A DNA stretch of 64,000 bases from Desulfovibrio desulfuricans DSM 642 (lineage in GTDB: Bacteria; Desulfobacterota; Desulfovibrionia; Desulfovibrionales; Desulfovibrionaceae), in assembly GCF_000420465.1 (NCBI RefSeq), contig NZ_ATUZ01000016.1, forward strand, positions 124,001 through 188,000, in the 5' to 3' direction. The notes beneath the pieces were generated by a model. The model saw nothing but the letters and a program-made list of their open reading frames with translations, was not told the origin of the DNA and made no database searches. Both the position numbers and the translations under genes were made by a program. Shown in pieces: positions 25,501 through 35,724 of the stretch (within the stretch, counting starts at the first letter, position 1; the number at the start of each line of letters is the position of its first letter).

Positions 25501-26744
25501 GGCTTCTCCGAGGTATTTTCATCCTTGCCCGTTTTTGTCTCGGCATCGGCGGTTTCGCCGTCTTCGCCTTCAGACTTTTCTTTGGATTCGTCTTCTTCCT
25601 TCGCAGGCTTTTTGCCAAAGCCAGCGGCTACAAAGATGCTCACTTCATAAAGAACAAGCATGGGCGCGGCCATGAGCAGCTGCGACACCACATCGGGCGG
25701 TGAAAGAATTGCCGCCACGATGAAAATGGCCAGAATGGCATAACGCCGTACACGACGCATGAGTTCTGCGGTAATAATGCCCATGCGCGCCAGAAAGAAG
25801 GCAAACAGCGGCATTTCAAACACAAGGCCAAAGGCAAGAATGAGCTTGAGTACAAAACTCAGGTAATCGCTGATCTTGGGCATGGCCACGATGGTGTCTG
25901 TGGCGTAGCTCATAAAGAAGGCAAATGCATTGGGAAAAACTATGAAATAACAGAAGGCTCCGCCGCTGACAAAGAAGAAGGCCGACATAACGGCAACGGG
26001 TATGATGCTCCGTTTTTCTTCTTCATACAGGCCGGGAGCGATGAAAGCCCACACCTGATAAAAAATTGCAGGGCTGCTCACAAACACGCCAGCCACAAAG
26101 GCAATATGCATGCGGGTGAAAAAGCCTTCGGGCAGGGTGGTGTAAATGGCGTGCGAGCCGTCAGGCAGAACGCTCAGCAGAGGTGCCACAAGGGCGTCAA
26201 AAATGGGATCAACCACGGCCCAGCAGGCTATAAAGCCCACCATGACAGCGAGGCAGCAGCGCACAAGGCGACCGCGCAGCTCCGAGAGGTGGTCCATGAG
26301 GCCCATGGGCCTGTCGTCAGCCTCTTCTTTCTCCGCCTCGTCTTCCGGCGTGGCTGGAGGCGTGCTTTCGCTCAGGATGGGCAGGTTTTCAGGCTCTGCC
26401 GCAGGGCTTTGCACGGCACCTGCCGGAGGAACCGGGGGCAGAGGGGGCTGCCCGCCTGCCAGTGTTTCCGGCGTGGCTTCTGGCGCAGCTGCTGCCGCGG
26501 GTTCTCCTGAAGATTCCGCCACAAGTTCGGGTGCAGTTTCTGCGCCCGATGGAGCACGGGCTTCGGGTGTTGACGCGGCAGACGCTTCTGCCGCTTCTAC
26601 AGGCGTATCCGCAGGGGCCGCCCCCTGGATGGACGGCTCCGCTGCGGTTTCATTTGTCTTGTTGAGATCGGAATGTTCCCCTGCGGTCTCAGGGGCAGAC
26701 GGGGATGCGGCCACCTCGGGGCTCAAGGGTTTATCCGCACTCAT
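25497..26744 (-). CDS. tatC: Twin-arginine translocase subunit TatC with long N-terminal extension
   Basis: The protein is 415 residues, whereas TatC is usually about 250. Residues 1-143 are a low-complexity Ala/Pro/Glu/Ser stretch; the TatC core then begins with [14 protein letters not shown] and shows six membrane segments, including the conserved EGFF region ([15 protein letters not shown]), [18 protein letters not shown] and [10 protein letters not shown]. The last 35 residues are again charged (Lys/Glu/Asp). TatC is the receptor for folded, twin-arginine-signal proteins such as periplasmic hydrogenases. It overlaps tatB by 4 bases. The extension is cytoplasmic by TatC topology and is probably unstructured. 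Confidence 0.95.
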   Translation of the reverse strand: MSADKPLSPEVAASPSAPETAGEHSDLNKTNETAAEPSIQGAAPADTPVEAAEASAASTPEARAPSGAETAPELVAESSGEPAAAAAPEATPETLAGGQPPLPPVPPAGAVQSPAAEPENLPILSESTPPATPEDEAEKEEADDRPMGLMDHLSELRGRLVRCCLAVMVGFIACWAVVDPIFDALVAPLLSVLPDGSHAIYTTLPEGFFTRMHIAFVAGVFVSSPAIFYQVWAFIAPGLYEEEKRSIIPVAVMSAFFFVSGGAFCYFIVFPNAFAFFMSYATDTIVAMPKISDYLSFVLKLILAFGLVFEMPLFAFFLARMGIITAELMRRVRRYAILAIFIVAAILSPPDVVSQLLMAAPMLVLYEVSIFVAAGFGKKPAKEEDESKEKSEGEDGETADAETKTGKDENTSEKP

Positions 26745-27424
26745 GCCTTGCCGCCATTGTCAGGGGTAGCGGCGGCTTGGGGCGCGCCCAAGGGGGCAGA
26801 GGCCAGCTTGGCTTCCGCGGCTTCTGCCTCGGCCTTTGTTTTGGCAAGGGCTTCAGCCAGAGGGCTGCCAGCAGGCGGAGCAACGGGGGCTGCCCCTTCG
26901 GCGGATGCTGCCGTGCCCGCGACAGGCTGGGCTTCGGCCTTGGCCTCTGCGGTGTGGGCTGCTTCGACAACCGGAGCGTCCGCAACCGTGGGCTTTGGGG
27001 CCTCGGGCTGAGCCGTTTCGTTTGTTGGAGTGGCTGTGTTCTGCCCCGCATCGGCGACAGGCCGGGTAGCCGTGGCGTCAATAACCACCTCTGAGGCAGG
27101 AATATTGTCAGCCTGTGCTGTTGTCGTTGCAGCAGGCTGGGCCTCGGTTGCCGCTGCGGCAGCGGTAGCCATTTCGGCGGCGTGGGCTTCCTTGGCGGCA
27201 GCAGCAGCTTCCTTTGCCGCTCTGGCGGCTTCCTGCTTGCGCTTACGCTGTTCCTCTTCCTCTGCCTCAGCATTCAGCGTGCGCTGAAAATCTGTGGAAA
27301 CGCGGCGGAACTCCCCCATGGCCTTGCCCAGTGTGCGCGACACGTTGGCAAGGCTTTTGGGGCCAAGTACAATGAGGGCCACCACAAGGATGACCAGAAG
27401 TTCAGTGCTTCCTATCCCGAACAT
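26741..27424 (-). CDS. tatB: Twin-arginine translocase subunit TatB
   Basis: The protein is 227 residues. It starts with the short membrane helix and hinge of TatA/TatB (MFGIGSTELLVILVVALIVLGPKSL; first 20 are MFGIGSTELLVILVVALIVL), then an amphipathic helix (ANVSRTLGKAMGEFRR) and a Lys/Glu/Ala-rich coiled-coil-like stretch. From about residue 90 the tail is Ala/Pro/Glu/Thr-rich low complexity, as in the TatC extension next door. The E at position 8 and the length favour TatB over TatA. It lies 9 bases after guaA and shares 4 bases with tatC. TatA must be encoded elsewhere. Confidence 0.9.
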   Translation of the reverse strand: MFGIGSTELLVILVVALIVLGPKSLANVSRTLGKAMGEFRRVSTDFQRTLNAEAEEEEQRKRKQEAARAAKEAAAAAKEAHAAEMATAAAAATEAQPAATTTAQADNIPASEVVIDATATRPVADAGQNTATPTNETAQPEAPKPTVADAPVVEAAHTAEAKAEAQPVAGTAASAEGAAPVAPPAGSPLAEALAKTKAEAEAAEAKLASAPLGAPQAAATPDNGGKA

Positions 27425-27433
27425 GCTGCCCCC

Positions 27434-28969
27434 TTATTCCCACTCAATTGTGCTCGGCGGCTTGGAAGAAACGTCGTACACCACGCGGTTGACGCCCTTG
27501 ACCTCGTTGATGATGCGGCTCGACATGCGCTCGATCAGTTCCGCAGGCAGGCGCGCCCAGTCAGCTGTCATGGCGTCCACGCTGTCGACCACGCGCAGGG
27601 CGATAACATGTTCGTAGGTGCGGCCATCGCCCATGACGCCAACGGTCTTGAGCGGCAGCAGCACGGCAAAGCCCTGCCATACCTTGCGGTACCAGCCGGA
27701 TTCGCGCAGTTCCTGCTGTACGATCTTGTCGGCCAGGCGCAGAATCTGGAGGCGTTCTTCGGTGATTTCGCCAAGCACGCGGATGGCGAGGCCGGGGCCG
27801 GGGAAGGGATGCCGCCACACGATGGAGTCGGGCATGCCAAGCTCTGCGGCAACCTTGCGCACTTCGTCCTTGAAGAGTTCGCGCAGGGGCTCGATGAGCT
27901 TGAGCTTCATGGTATCGGGCAGACCGCCCACGTTGTGGTGGCTCTTGATAACGGCGCTGGGACCTTTGTGCGAGATGGATTCGATAACGTCAGGGTACAG
28001 GGTGCCCTGCGCCAGAAAGTCCACCTGGGGCAGCTTTTTGGATTCTTCGTCGAAAATTTCAATAAAGGTGTGCCCGATGATCTTGCGCTTCTTTTCGGGA
28101 TCATCCACGCCTGCAAGCTTGGAAAGAAAACGTTCCTGAGCCTGCACAAAGTCGAGGTTGAGGTCAAAGTGTTCGCGCAGGTAGCTGACCACTTCGTCGC
28201 CTTCGCCAAGGCGCAGCAGGCCGTTATCCACGAAGATGCAGTGCAGGCGCTTGCCGATGGCCCTGTTGAGCAGCACGGCCACCACTGTGGAATCTATGCC
28301 GCCAGAAAGGGCGCAGACCACGTGGCGGTCGCCCACCTGCTCGGCCATTTCGGCAACCACGCGCTCCACAAACGAAGACATGGTCCAGTCGGGCTTGATG
28401 CCCGCAACCTTGAACAGGAAGTTGCGCAGCATGCGCTCGCCGTCCACGCTGTGGTGCACTTCGGGGTGGAACTGCACGGCGTAGATTTTGCGGGCTTCGT
28501 CAGCCATGGCGGCCACATCCAGAGTCGGCGTGCGGCCCGTCACGGTAAAGCCTGGCGGCGGCGCAAGCACCTTGTCGCCGTGGCTCATCCATACGCGGCT
28601 GGTGGATTCAATGCCTTCCCACAGGGCGCAGGGCGCGGTGAGGGTGAGGTCGGAGGGGCCGTATTCGCGCGTGAGCGACTGGGCAAGCTGGCCGCCAAGG
28701 TTCTGGGCCAGCAGCTGCATGCCGTAGCAGATGCCGAGCACCGGCACGCCAAGCTCAAGAAAAGCGGGGTCAAGAACCGGAGCATCGGCTTCGCCAACGC
28801 TGGCCGGGCCACCGGAAAGGATGATGGCGGAAGGCTTCATTGCCGCCACCTGGGCGGCGGTGGTGATGCAGGAATGTATTTCGGAGTAAACCCCGGCTTC
28901 GCGCACGCGGCGCGCGATGAGCTGGGTAACCTGTGAGCCGTAGTCAATAATTATGACTTTGCTGGGCAT
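27434..28969 (-). CDS. guaA: GMP synthase (glutamine-hydrolysing)
   Basis: The protein is 511 residues. The N-terminal class I glutaminase domain has its nucleophile Cys81 in GICYGMQLL and a catalytic His in the QFHPEVHHS segment. The ATP pyrophosphatase P-loop is [12 protein letters not shown] near residue 232. The C-terminal dimerisation domain ends in PPSTIEWE, the usual GuaA terminus. It converts XMP to GMP. guaB lies upstream with a 300-base gap that contains a terminator and a long inverted repeat. Confidence 0.97.
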   Translation of the reverse strand: MPSKVIIIDYGSQVTQLIARRVREAGVYSEIHSCITTAAQVAAMKPSAIILSGGPASVGEADAPVLDPAFLELGVPVLGICYGMQLLAQNLGGQLAQSLTREYGPSDLTLTAPCALWEGIESTSRVWMSHGDKVLAPPPGFTVTGRTPTLDVAAMADEARKIYAVQFHPEVHHSVDGERMLRNFLFKVAGIKPDWTMSSFVERVVAEMAEQVGDRHVVCALSGGIDSTVVAVLLNRAIGKRLHCIFVDNGLLRLGEGDEVVSYLREHFDLNLDFVQAQERFLSKLAGVDDPEKKRKIIGHTFIEIFDEESKKLPQVDFLAQGTLYPDVIESISHKGPSAVIKSHHNVGGLPDTMKLKLIEPLRELFKDEVRKVAAELGMPDSIVWRHPFPGPGLAIRVLGEITEERLQILRLADKIVQQELRESGWYRKVWQGFAVLLPLKTVGVMGDGRTYEHVIALRVVDSVDAMTADWARLPAELIERMSSRIINEVKGVNRVVYDVSSKPPSTIEWE

Positions 28970-29170
28970 ATGTGTCCTCGCCTGGTGCTGGCCGTGGCCT
29001 GTTGCTGTGCGCCGCTACTGCGCGCCCGGTTGATCTTGCTCCTGATCTTTTTCTGATCTTTTGCCCGATGGTAGTGATGCCGGGGCCTGCGGGCAATGTG
29101 CGGCTTTGTGGGCCGCTGCGTTTGCCGCATGTGTTGCCGCAGGATTTTTTGTCCTCCGCCAAACAAGACG

Positions 29171-29222
29171 CGCCTGCTTTTCCGGTTGGTGCTTTAGCGG
29201 CACGTTGCCGGAAAAGCAGGCG
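29171..29222. repeat. Perfect 15-base inverted repeat upstream of guaA
   Basis: CGCCTGCTTTTCCGG at 29171-29185 is repeated as its exact reverse complement at 29208-29222, with a 22-base loop. It lies in the 300-base guaB-guaA gap, 200 bases before guaA. On neither strand does a T-run follow, so it is not a standard terminator; it could be an RNA stem in the guaA leader or a remnant of an element. Confidence 0.75.
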
Positions 29223-29245
29223 AAATCTGATACCGCCGGAGGGCA

Positions 29246-29267
29246 AAAGACCGCTGGCAGCGGTTTT
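29246..29267 (-). terminator. Terminator after guaB
   Basis: On the minus strand AAAACCGCT pairs with AGCGGTCTTTT around a short GCC loop, starting 3 bases after the guaB stop. It implies guaA may have its own promoter or be read through only in part. Confidence 0.7.
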
Positions 29268-29269
29268 GC

Positions 29270-31281
<2,012 letters not shown>

Positions 31282-31310
31282 TTGACGTGGTGCATCAAAC
31301 AGCCTATGAA
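31282..31310 (+). promoter_or_regulatory. Sigma70 promoter of the ffh operon
   Basis: TTGACG at 31282-31287 and TATGAA at 31305-31310 are exactly 17 bases apart, about 110 bases before the ffh start codon. Five of six and four of six consensus bases match. Confidence 0.7.
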
Positions 31311-31420
31311 TCAGCACTTCGACCAATGCGCGGCTGCACTGTGTGAACAGCGGCTGCCGCAGGGCGGGTGCGAGAGCGCCGATTTTTTCGCCGCAGAGGC
31401 TGCGGTGCAATGGGGACTTC

Positions 31421-32965
31421 ATGTTCGAGAGCCTTTCCGACAGACTTTCAGGCGTATTCCGCACATTCAGCGGGCGCGGGCAGCTTACCGAAGAAAATGT
31501 GCAGGCTGGCCTGCGCGAGGTGCGCCTTGCCCTGCTTGAGGCGGACGTCAACTTCAAGGTCGTTAAAGACTTTGTGGAAAGCGTGCGCGAAAAGTGCCTG
31601 GGGCAAGAGGTGCTCAAGGGTGTGAGCCCTGCCCAGCAAGTCATCAAGATTGTTAACGATGAACTTGTGCAGCTGCTTGGCGGCGAAACCGCCGGGCTGA
31701 ATCTGCAAGGGCGCGAACCTGCGGTCATCATGCTTGTGGGCTTGCAGGGCTCTGGTAAAACGACTTCTGCGGGCAAGATCGCCAATATTCTGCGCAAGCA
31801 GAAGCTGCGCCCCTATCTGGTGCCTGCTGACGTGTACCGCCCGGCGGCTATTGATCAGCTGACCGTGCTGGCCAAGCAGCTCGACATGCCTTGCTTCCCC
31901 TCCACGGTGGACATGAACCCCGTGGACATTGCCAAGGCCGCGCTTGAAAAAGCCCGCGAAGAGCAGGCCACCGTGCTGCTGATCGACACCGCGGGCCGCC
32001 TGCACGTGGACGAGCCGCTCATGCAGGAGCTGGCCGCCATCAAGCAGGCCGTGCAGCCGCAGGAAATTCTGTTTGTTGCCGACGCCATGACCGGTCAGGA
32101 CGCCGTGACTGTGGCCGAAAGCTTTAACGAGCGCCTTGGCATAACCGGCGTGGTGCTCACCAAGATGGACGGCGATGCGCGCGGCGGCGCTGCTCTCTCC
32201 ATCCGCTCGGTTACGGGCGCGCCTGTCAAGTTTGTGGGCATGGGCGAAAAACTGTCGGAGATGGAAGTCTTCCACCCCGACCGTATCGCTGGCCGCATCC
32301 TCGGCATGGGCGACGTGCTCACCCTTGTTGAAAAGGCGCAGAGCACCATTAACGCCGAAGAAGCCGAAGAACTGGCCCTCAAGATGAAGAAGGCCAGCTT
32401 TGATCTTGAAGATTTCCGCACTCAGATGCGCCGTATCAAAAAACTCGGCTCGCTCGACAGCATCCTTAAAATGATCCCCGGCATGGGCGGCCTGCGCGAC
32501 AAGCTGGCCGAGGCCAGCGGGGCCATGCCTGAAAAGGAAATGGCGCGCACTGAGGCTATCATCAGTTCCATGACCATGGCTGAACGCCGCAATCCCGACA
32601 TCCTCAACGGCAGCCGCAGGGCGCGCATAGCAAAGGGCGCAGGTGTTGCTGTTGCCCAGGTTAACCAGCTTGTGCGCCAGTTTGAGCAGATGCGCCAGAT
32701 GATGAAGGGCATGATGGGCGGCAAGGGCGCCAAAATGCCCGCAATGCCGCGCATGCGTGGTATGCCCCCTGGCATGAACCTGCCCAAGGGGCTTGGCGGT
32801 ATGCCCAATCTTGGCGGCATGGGCGGAATGCCCGGCATGCCGGGGATGGGTGGAATGCCTGGAATGCCCGGCATGGAAGGTATGCCCGGCGCTCGCGCTG
32901 GCGCAACCAAGGCTGCGCCCAAAAAGCGCAAGAAAAAAGAGCGCCCCAAGCGCAAGAAAAAGTAA
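31421..32965 (+). CDS. ffh: Signal recognition particle protein Ffh (SRP54)
   Basis: The protein is 514 residues from the ATG at 31421 (MFESLSDRLSG). An N-domain four-helix bundle is followed by the GTPase with G1 GLQGSGKTTSAGK near residue 107, ADVYRPAA, DTAGR and TKMDGDARGG. The M domain follows (RRIKKLGSLDSILKMIPGM) and ends in an unusually long Gly/Met/Pro tail of repeated GMPGM units, then a Lys-rich end (KKRKKKERPKRKKK). Ffh binds signal sequences and 4.5S RNA and targets ribosomes to the membrane. It heads the rpsP-khpA-rimM cluster. Confidence 0.97.
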   Translation: MFESLSDRLSGVFRTFSGRGQLTEENVQAGLREVRLALLEADVNFKVVKDFVESVREKCLGQEVLKGVSPAQQVIKIVNDELVQLLGGETAGLNLQGREPAVIMLVGLQGSGKTTSAGKIANILRKQKLRPYLVPADVYRPAAIDQLTVLAKQLDMPCFPSTVDMNPVDIAKAALEKAREEQATVLLIDTAGRLHVDEPLMQELAAIKQAVQPQEILFVADAMTGQDAVTVAESFNERLGITGVVLTKMDGDARGGAALSIRSVTGAPVKFVGMGEKLSEMEVFHPDRIAGRILGMGDVLTLVEKAQSTINAEEAEELALKMKKASFDLEDFRTQMRRIKKLGSLDSILKMIPGMGGLRDKLAEASGAMPEKEMARTEAIISSMTMAERRNPDILNGSRRARIAKGAGVAVAQVNQLVRQFEQMRQMMKGMMGGKGAKMPAMPRMRGMPPGMNLPKGLGGMPNLGGMGGMPGMPGMGGMPGMPGMEGMPGARAGATKAAPKKRKKKERPKRKKK

Positions 32966-33090
32966 CAATATTTACGGGGCAAGGAGCGCCGCCACGCGCG
33001 GCGATGAATCTCTTTGCGCCAGGGCTTCCCGCCCTTGCCCTTTCCCGGGCGCAACGCTAACATAACATCAATCAAAAGGGAGTTGGACTC

Positions 33091-33330
33091 ATGGCAGTAA
33101 AGTTGAAATTGACCCGCCTCGGCAGCAAAAAGCACCCCTTCTACCGTGTGGTGGCCGCGAATGACGAAACCCGTCGTGATGGCCGTCCGCTGGAATTTCT
33201 GGGCTACTACAATCCCATGGTCAATCCGGCTGAAGTGAAGCTTGACGCTGGCAAGATCAAGGAATGGCTGGGTCGTGGCGCTGAGCCCACCAACACTGTT
33301 CGCGCTCTTATCAAAGAGCACCTGGGCTAG
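33091..33330 (+). CDS. rpsP: 30S ribosomal protein S16
   Basis: The protein is 79 residues, typical for S16, starting [20 protein letters not shown] with [12 protein letters not shown] and [13 protein letters not shown], all conserved S16 positions. A strong AAAAGGGAG site precedes it. It is part of the small ribosomal subunit and needed for its assembly. A 125-base gap separates it from ffh, and 220 bases, including a GGGCGCGC/GCGCGCCC hairpin around 33498-33517, lie before khpA. Confidence 0.97.
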   Translation: MAVKLKLTRLGSKKHPFYRVVAANDETRRDGRPLEFLGYYNPMVNPAEVKLDAGKIKEWLGRGAEPTNTVRALIKEHLG

Positions 33331-33550
33331 TTTATTAGGCTTATCTTTGCGGCAGCGCAGAGCCTACGGCAAATCTCTTTCAGGCATGCCCTGAAGGAGA
33401 ACTTTGCTGCTGGCTGTTTTTTGGGAAAGCTCAGGCAATATCTGTCCCGGTTCATCAGAACCGGCGGTGGTCTGCAAGCAGGCCCCGTTTGAGCCGGGGG
33501 CGCGCTTGGCGCGCCCGAGGCCCACTGGCTGACCCCCACTGGAGGTACAC

Positions 33551-33781
33551 ATGAAGGCCCTGATAGAATATATTGCCAAATCCCTGGTGGATCATCCCGA
33601 AGAAGTGCAAGTCAGCGAAGTAGAAGGCGAGCAGACCACGGTTCTTGAGCTCAAGGTCGCCAAAGAGGACCTGGGCAAGGTTATCGGCAAGCAGGGGCGC
33701 ACGGCCCGGGCCATGCGCACCATTCTGGGCGCCGCTTCCATCAAGTGCAAAAAACGCACAGTGCTGGAAATTCTGGAGTAG
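33551..33781 (+). CDS. khpA: KH-domain RNA-binding protein KhpA
   Basis: The protein is 76 residues, the usual size. It is a single type II KH fold with the GxxG loop in [16 protein letters not shown] and the [15 protein letters not shown] start. Ribosome binding site is GGAGG. KhpA binds structured RNAs, often with KhpB, and is commonly found between rpsP and rimM, as here. Confidence 0.95.
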   Translation: MKALIEYIAKSLVDHPEEVQVSEVEGEQTTVLELKVAKEDLGKVIGKQGRTARAMRTILGAASIKCKKRTVLEILE

Positions 33782-33910
33782 CGCCGCGTTCTTTCCAGTC
33801 CTTTGTTCCCTGACGGAAACGGGGAATGGGAAAAACCCGGTTCCGCCTGCTGCAATGCCTGGCATTGCAGCTACGCCTCAGCCCGCCGGAAACCCGGCAG
33901 AACTGGAAGT

Positions 33911-34489
33911 ATGACGGAAACCTGGATTCATATGGGCACGCTGGCGCGGCCCCACGGCATCAAAGGGGAGATCTGCATCGACTGGCATGCGGACTCCCCC
34001 TTGCTTTTGGACACCCCCCTCTGGCTACAGAAGGGCAAGGACGCGCCGCGCCGTGTCAAGATTGCGGCTGTGCGCAGCCACAAGGAGCGGCCTTTGCTCC
34101 TGCTTGAGGGCGTGGCCGACCGCACGGCGGCAGAAGCCCTGCGCGGCTGCAAGCTGTTTGTGCGGCGCGAAGATCTGCCGGAGCCTGATGACGACGAAGT
34201 CTATCTGGAAGATCTGCTCGGCTGCGACGTGGTGCTGCCTGACGGTGCCCGCATCGGCAGACTCGACCATTTTGAGTATCCTGCGGGCCTTGAAATGTGG
34301 GTCATCATGACCGACGATGACAAGGAAGTGCTCTTCCCCGCGCGGCCTGAATTTATTGCGGGCTTTGATCTGGAAATTCCCGCTGTGGTCATTGACCCGC
34401 CCGAAGGCCTGCTGAATATTTATCTTGCCGAGAGCAAGGCCGAGAGCAAGGCCAAGAGCAAGCCAGAGGACAAGGCAGAAAACAGTTAA
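33911..34489 (+). CDS. rimM: Ribosome maturation factor RimM
   Basis: The protein is 192 residues, choosing the ATG at 33911 just before the conserved GTLARPHGIKGEICI; the in-frame extension upstream is not conserved-looking. The N-terminal RimM domain is followed by the PRC-barrel (VYLEDLLGCDVVLPDGARIG, VLFPARPEFIAGFDLE). It assists 30S head assembly and binds S19. The last 20 residues are repeats of ESKA/KSKP units from a 12-base tandem repeat (about 34435-34470). trmD, which normally follows, is not present. Confidence 0.95.
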   Translation: MTETWIHMGTLARPHGIKGEICIDWHADSPLLLDTPLWLQKGKDAPRRVKIAAVRSHKERPLLLLEGVADRTAAEALRGCKLFVRREDLPEPDDDEVYLEDLLGCDVVLPDGARIGRLDHFEYPAGLEMWVIMTDDDKEVLFPARPEFIAGFDLEIPAVVIDPPEGLLNIYLAESKAESKAKSKPEDKAENS

Positions 34490-34648
34490 GGCACGGCGCA
34501 GGCTGTGCGGCGCAAGGTTTTCTGCTGTTCTGGCGGGCAAGATTTGATTGCGCGGCATGAGCCGCACTGAAACGGGGGAGGAACTTTCGGCGGAAGGTTC
34601 TTCCCCCGAAGTCATTGTACGCACCGCCAGCCACACACAGGAATGATC

Positions 34649-35509
34649 ATGCCGGAATTGCCAGAAGTTGAAACAGTGGCACGCACCTTGCGTCCCCATG
34701 TGGAAGGCTGCGTCATCACGGGTGCAACCCTGCTGCGTGATTCAAGCCTGCACCCCCTGAGTCTGCGGCCCGAGGATCTGCAGGGTTGCGTCATTACTGG
34801 CGTGGGCAGACGTGGCAAGCTGCTGCTGCTTGAGCTGGACGCCGCAAAAGCCGCCAGGGCTGACCTGCGCGACGCAACCGGCCTGCGCCTTGCCCTGCAC
34901 CTGCGCATGACGGGTCGCCTCATGACCTATGCCGCCCATACCGCGCCCGGCCCGCATACGCGCTGCGTGTTTGACCTCACGGACGCGCAGGGGCACGTGC
35001 GCCGCCTTTTTTTTGATGATGTGCGGGCCTTTGGCCTGCTGCTGGCAGGAACGCCCCAAACCATGCAGCAGTGGAGCTTCTGGCGGGAGCTTGGCCCTGA
35101 ACCGCTGGAACTGATGGACGCCGCCTTTTCCGCCCGGCTTGACGGCAGAAATTCGGCCATCAAGGCCGTGTTGCTGGATCAGAAGGTCATTGCGGGCGTG
35201 GGCAATATCTATGCGGACGAAAGCCTGTTTGCCGCAGGCATCGACCCGCGCCGCAAGGCTGCCTCGCTTTCCGCAGCGCAACGCAGCCGTTTGCTACGCT
35301 GTCTCAAGGATGTGCTGGAGCTTTCCATATCGCAGTGCGGCAGCTCCATACGCGATTACCGCGATGCCAACGGCAATGTGGGCGCTTTCCAGAACAGTTT
35401 TGCCGTCTATGGCCGCAACGGTCAGGCCTGCAAGGCCTGTGGACGCGCCCTTGAAAAAATCAAGGTGGCAGGTCGCGCCACCGTGTACTGCCCTCACTGC
35501 CAGAAGTAG
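34649..35509 (+). CDS. mutM: Formamidopyrimidine-DNA glycosylase (MutM/Fpg)
   Basis: The protein is 286 residues. The second ATG (34649) is chosen because the catalytic Pro2 must follow the removed Met: PELPEVETVARTL is the Fpg N-terminus. The H2TH region is GNIYADESLFAAGIDPRR, and the C-terminal zinc finger is CKACGRALEKIKVAGR...CPHCQ, complete with four Cys. It excises 8-oxoguanine and other oxidised bases. It follows rimM by 160 bases. Confidence 0.97.
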   Translation: MPELPEVETVARTLRPHVEGCVITGATLLRDSSLHPLSLRPEDLQGCVITGVGRRGKLLLLELDAAKAARADLRDATGLRLALHLRMTGRLMTYAAHTAPGPHTRCVFDLTDAQGHVRRLFFDDVRAFGLLLAGTPQTMQQWSFWRELGPEPLELMDAAFSARLDGRNSAIKAVLLDQKVIAGVGNIYADESLFAAGIDPRRKAASLSAAQRSRLLRCLKDVLELSISQCGSSIRDYRDANGNVGAFQNSFAVYGRNGQACKACGRALEKIKVAGRATVYCPHCQK

Positions 35510-35571
35510 CGGTCGGCGGATAATTTCCTTCTTCTCCGCAACACTCCAGAATGGCAAACCGCCACTCCCTT

Positions 35572-35724
35572 CTAGGGGCTGTTTCTCCATGAATAATTTT
35601 GCGCCGAGGACAAGGAAAACAATGTTTTTTACGATAAGAGTGGACTTTTCCTGTCCATGACTGGAGTAAAAAAGCTGGATGACGCAGGGATCGGTCAAAA
35701 GAATTATTGAGAAGCAGCCCCTAG
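35572..35724. mobile_element. MITE-like element, 153 bp, with inverted ends and CTAG flanks
   Basis: Both ends begin CTAGGGGCTG reading inwards. The left end continues TTTCTC, CATG, AATAATT; the right end, reverse-complemented, continues CTTCTC, AATAATT. This gives terminal inverted repeats of about 23 bases with a 4-base gap and one mismatch. CTAG at each edge may be a target duplication or part of the ends. The inside has no gene. The right CTAG contains the TAG stop codon of pbpC. Small non-coding elements of this build are usually mobilised by a full-length insertion sequence elsewhere. Confidence 0.7.

Noticed and set aside
27182-28936. A 584-codon frame opposite guaA and tatB
   Set aside because: It spans two well-supported genes on the other strand and shows no domain.
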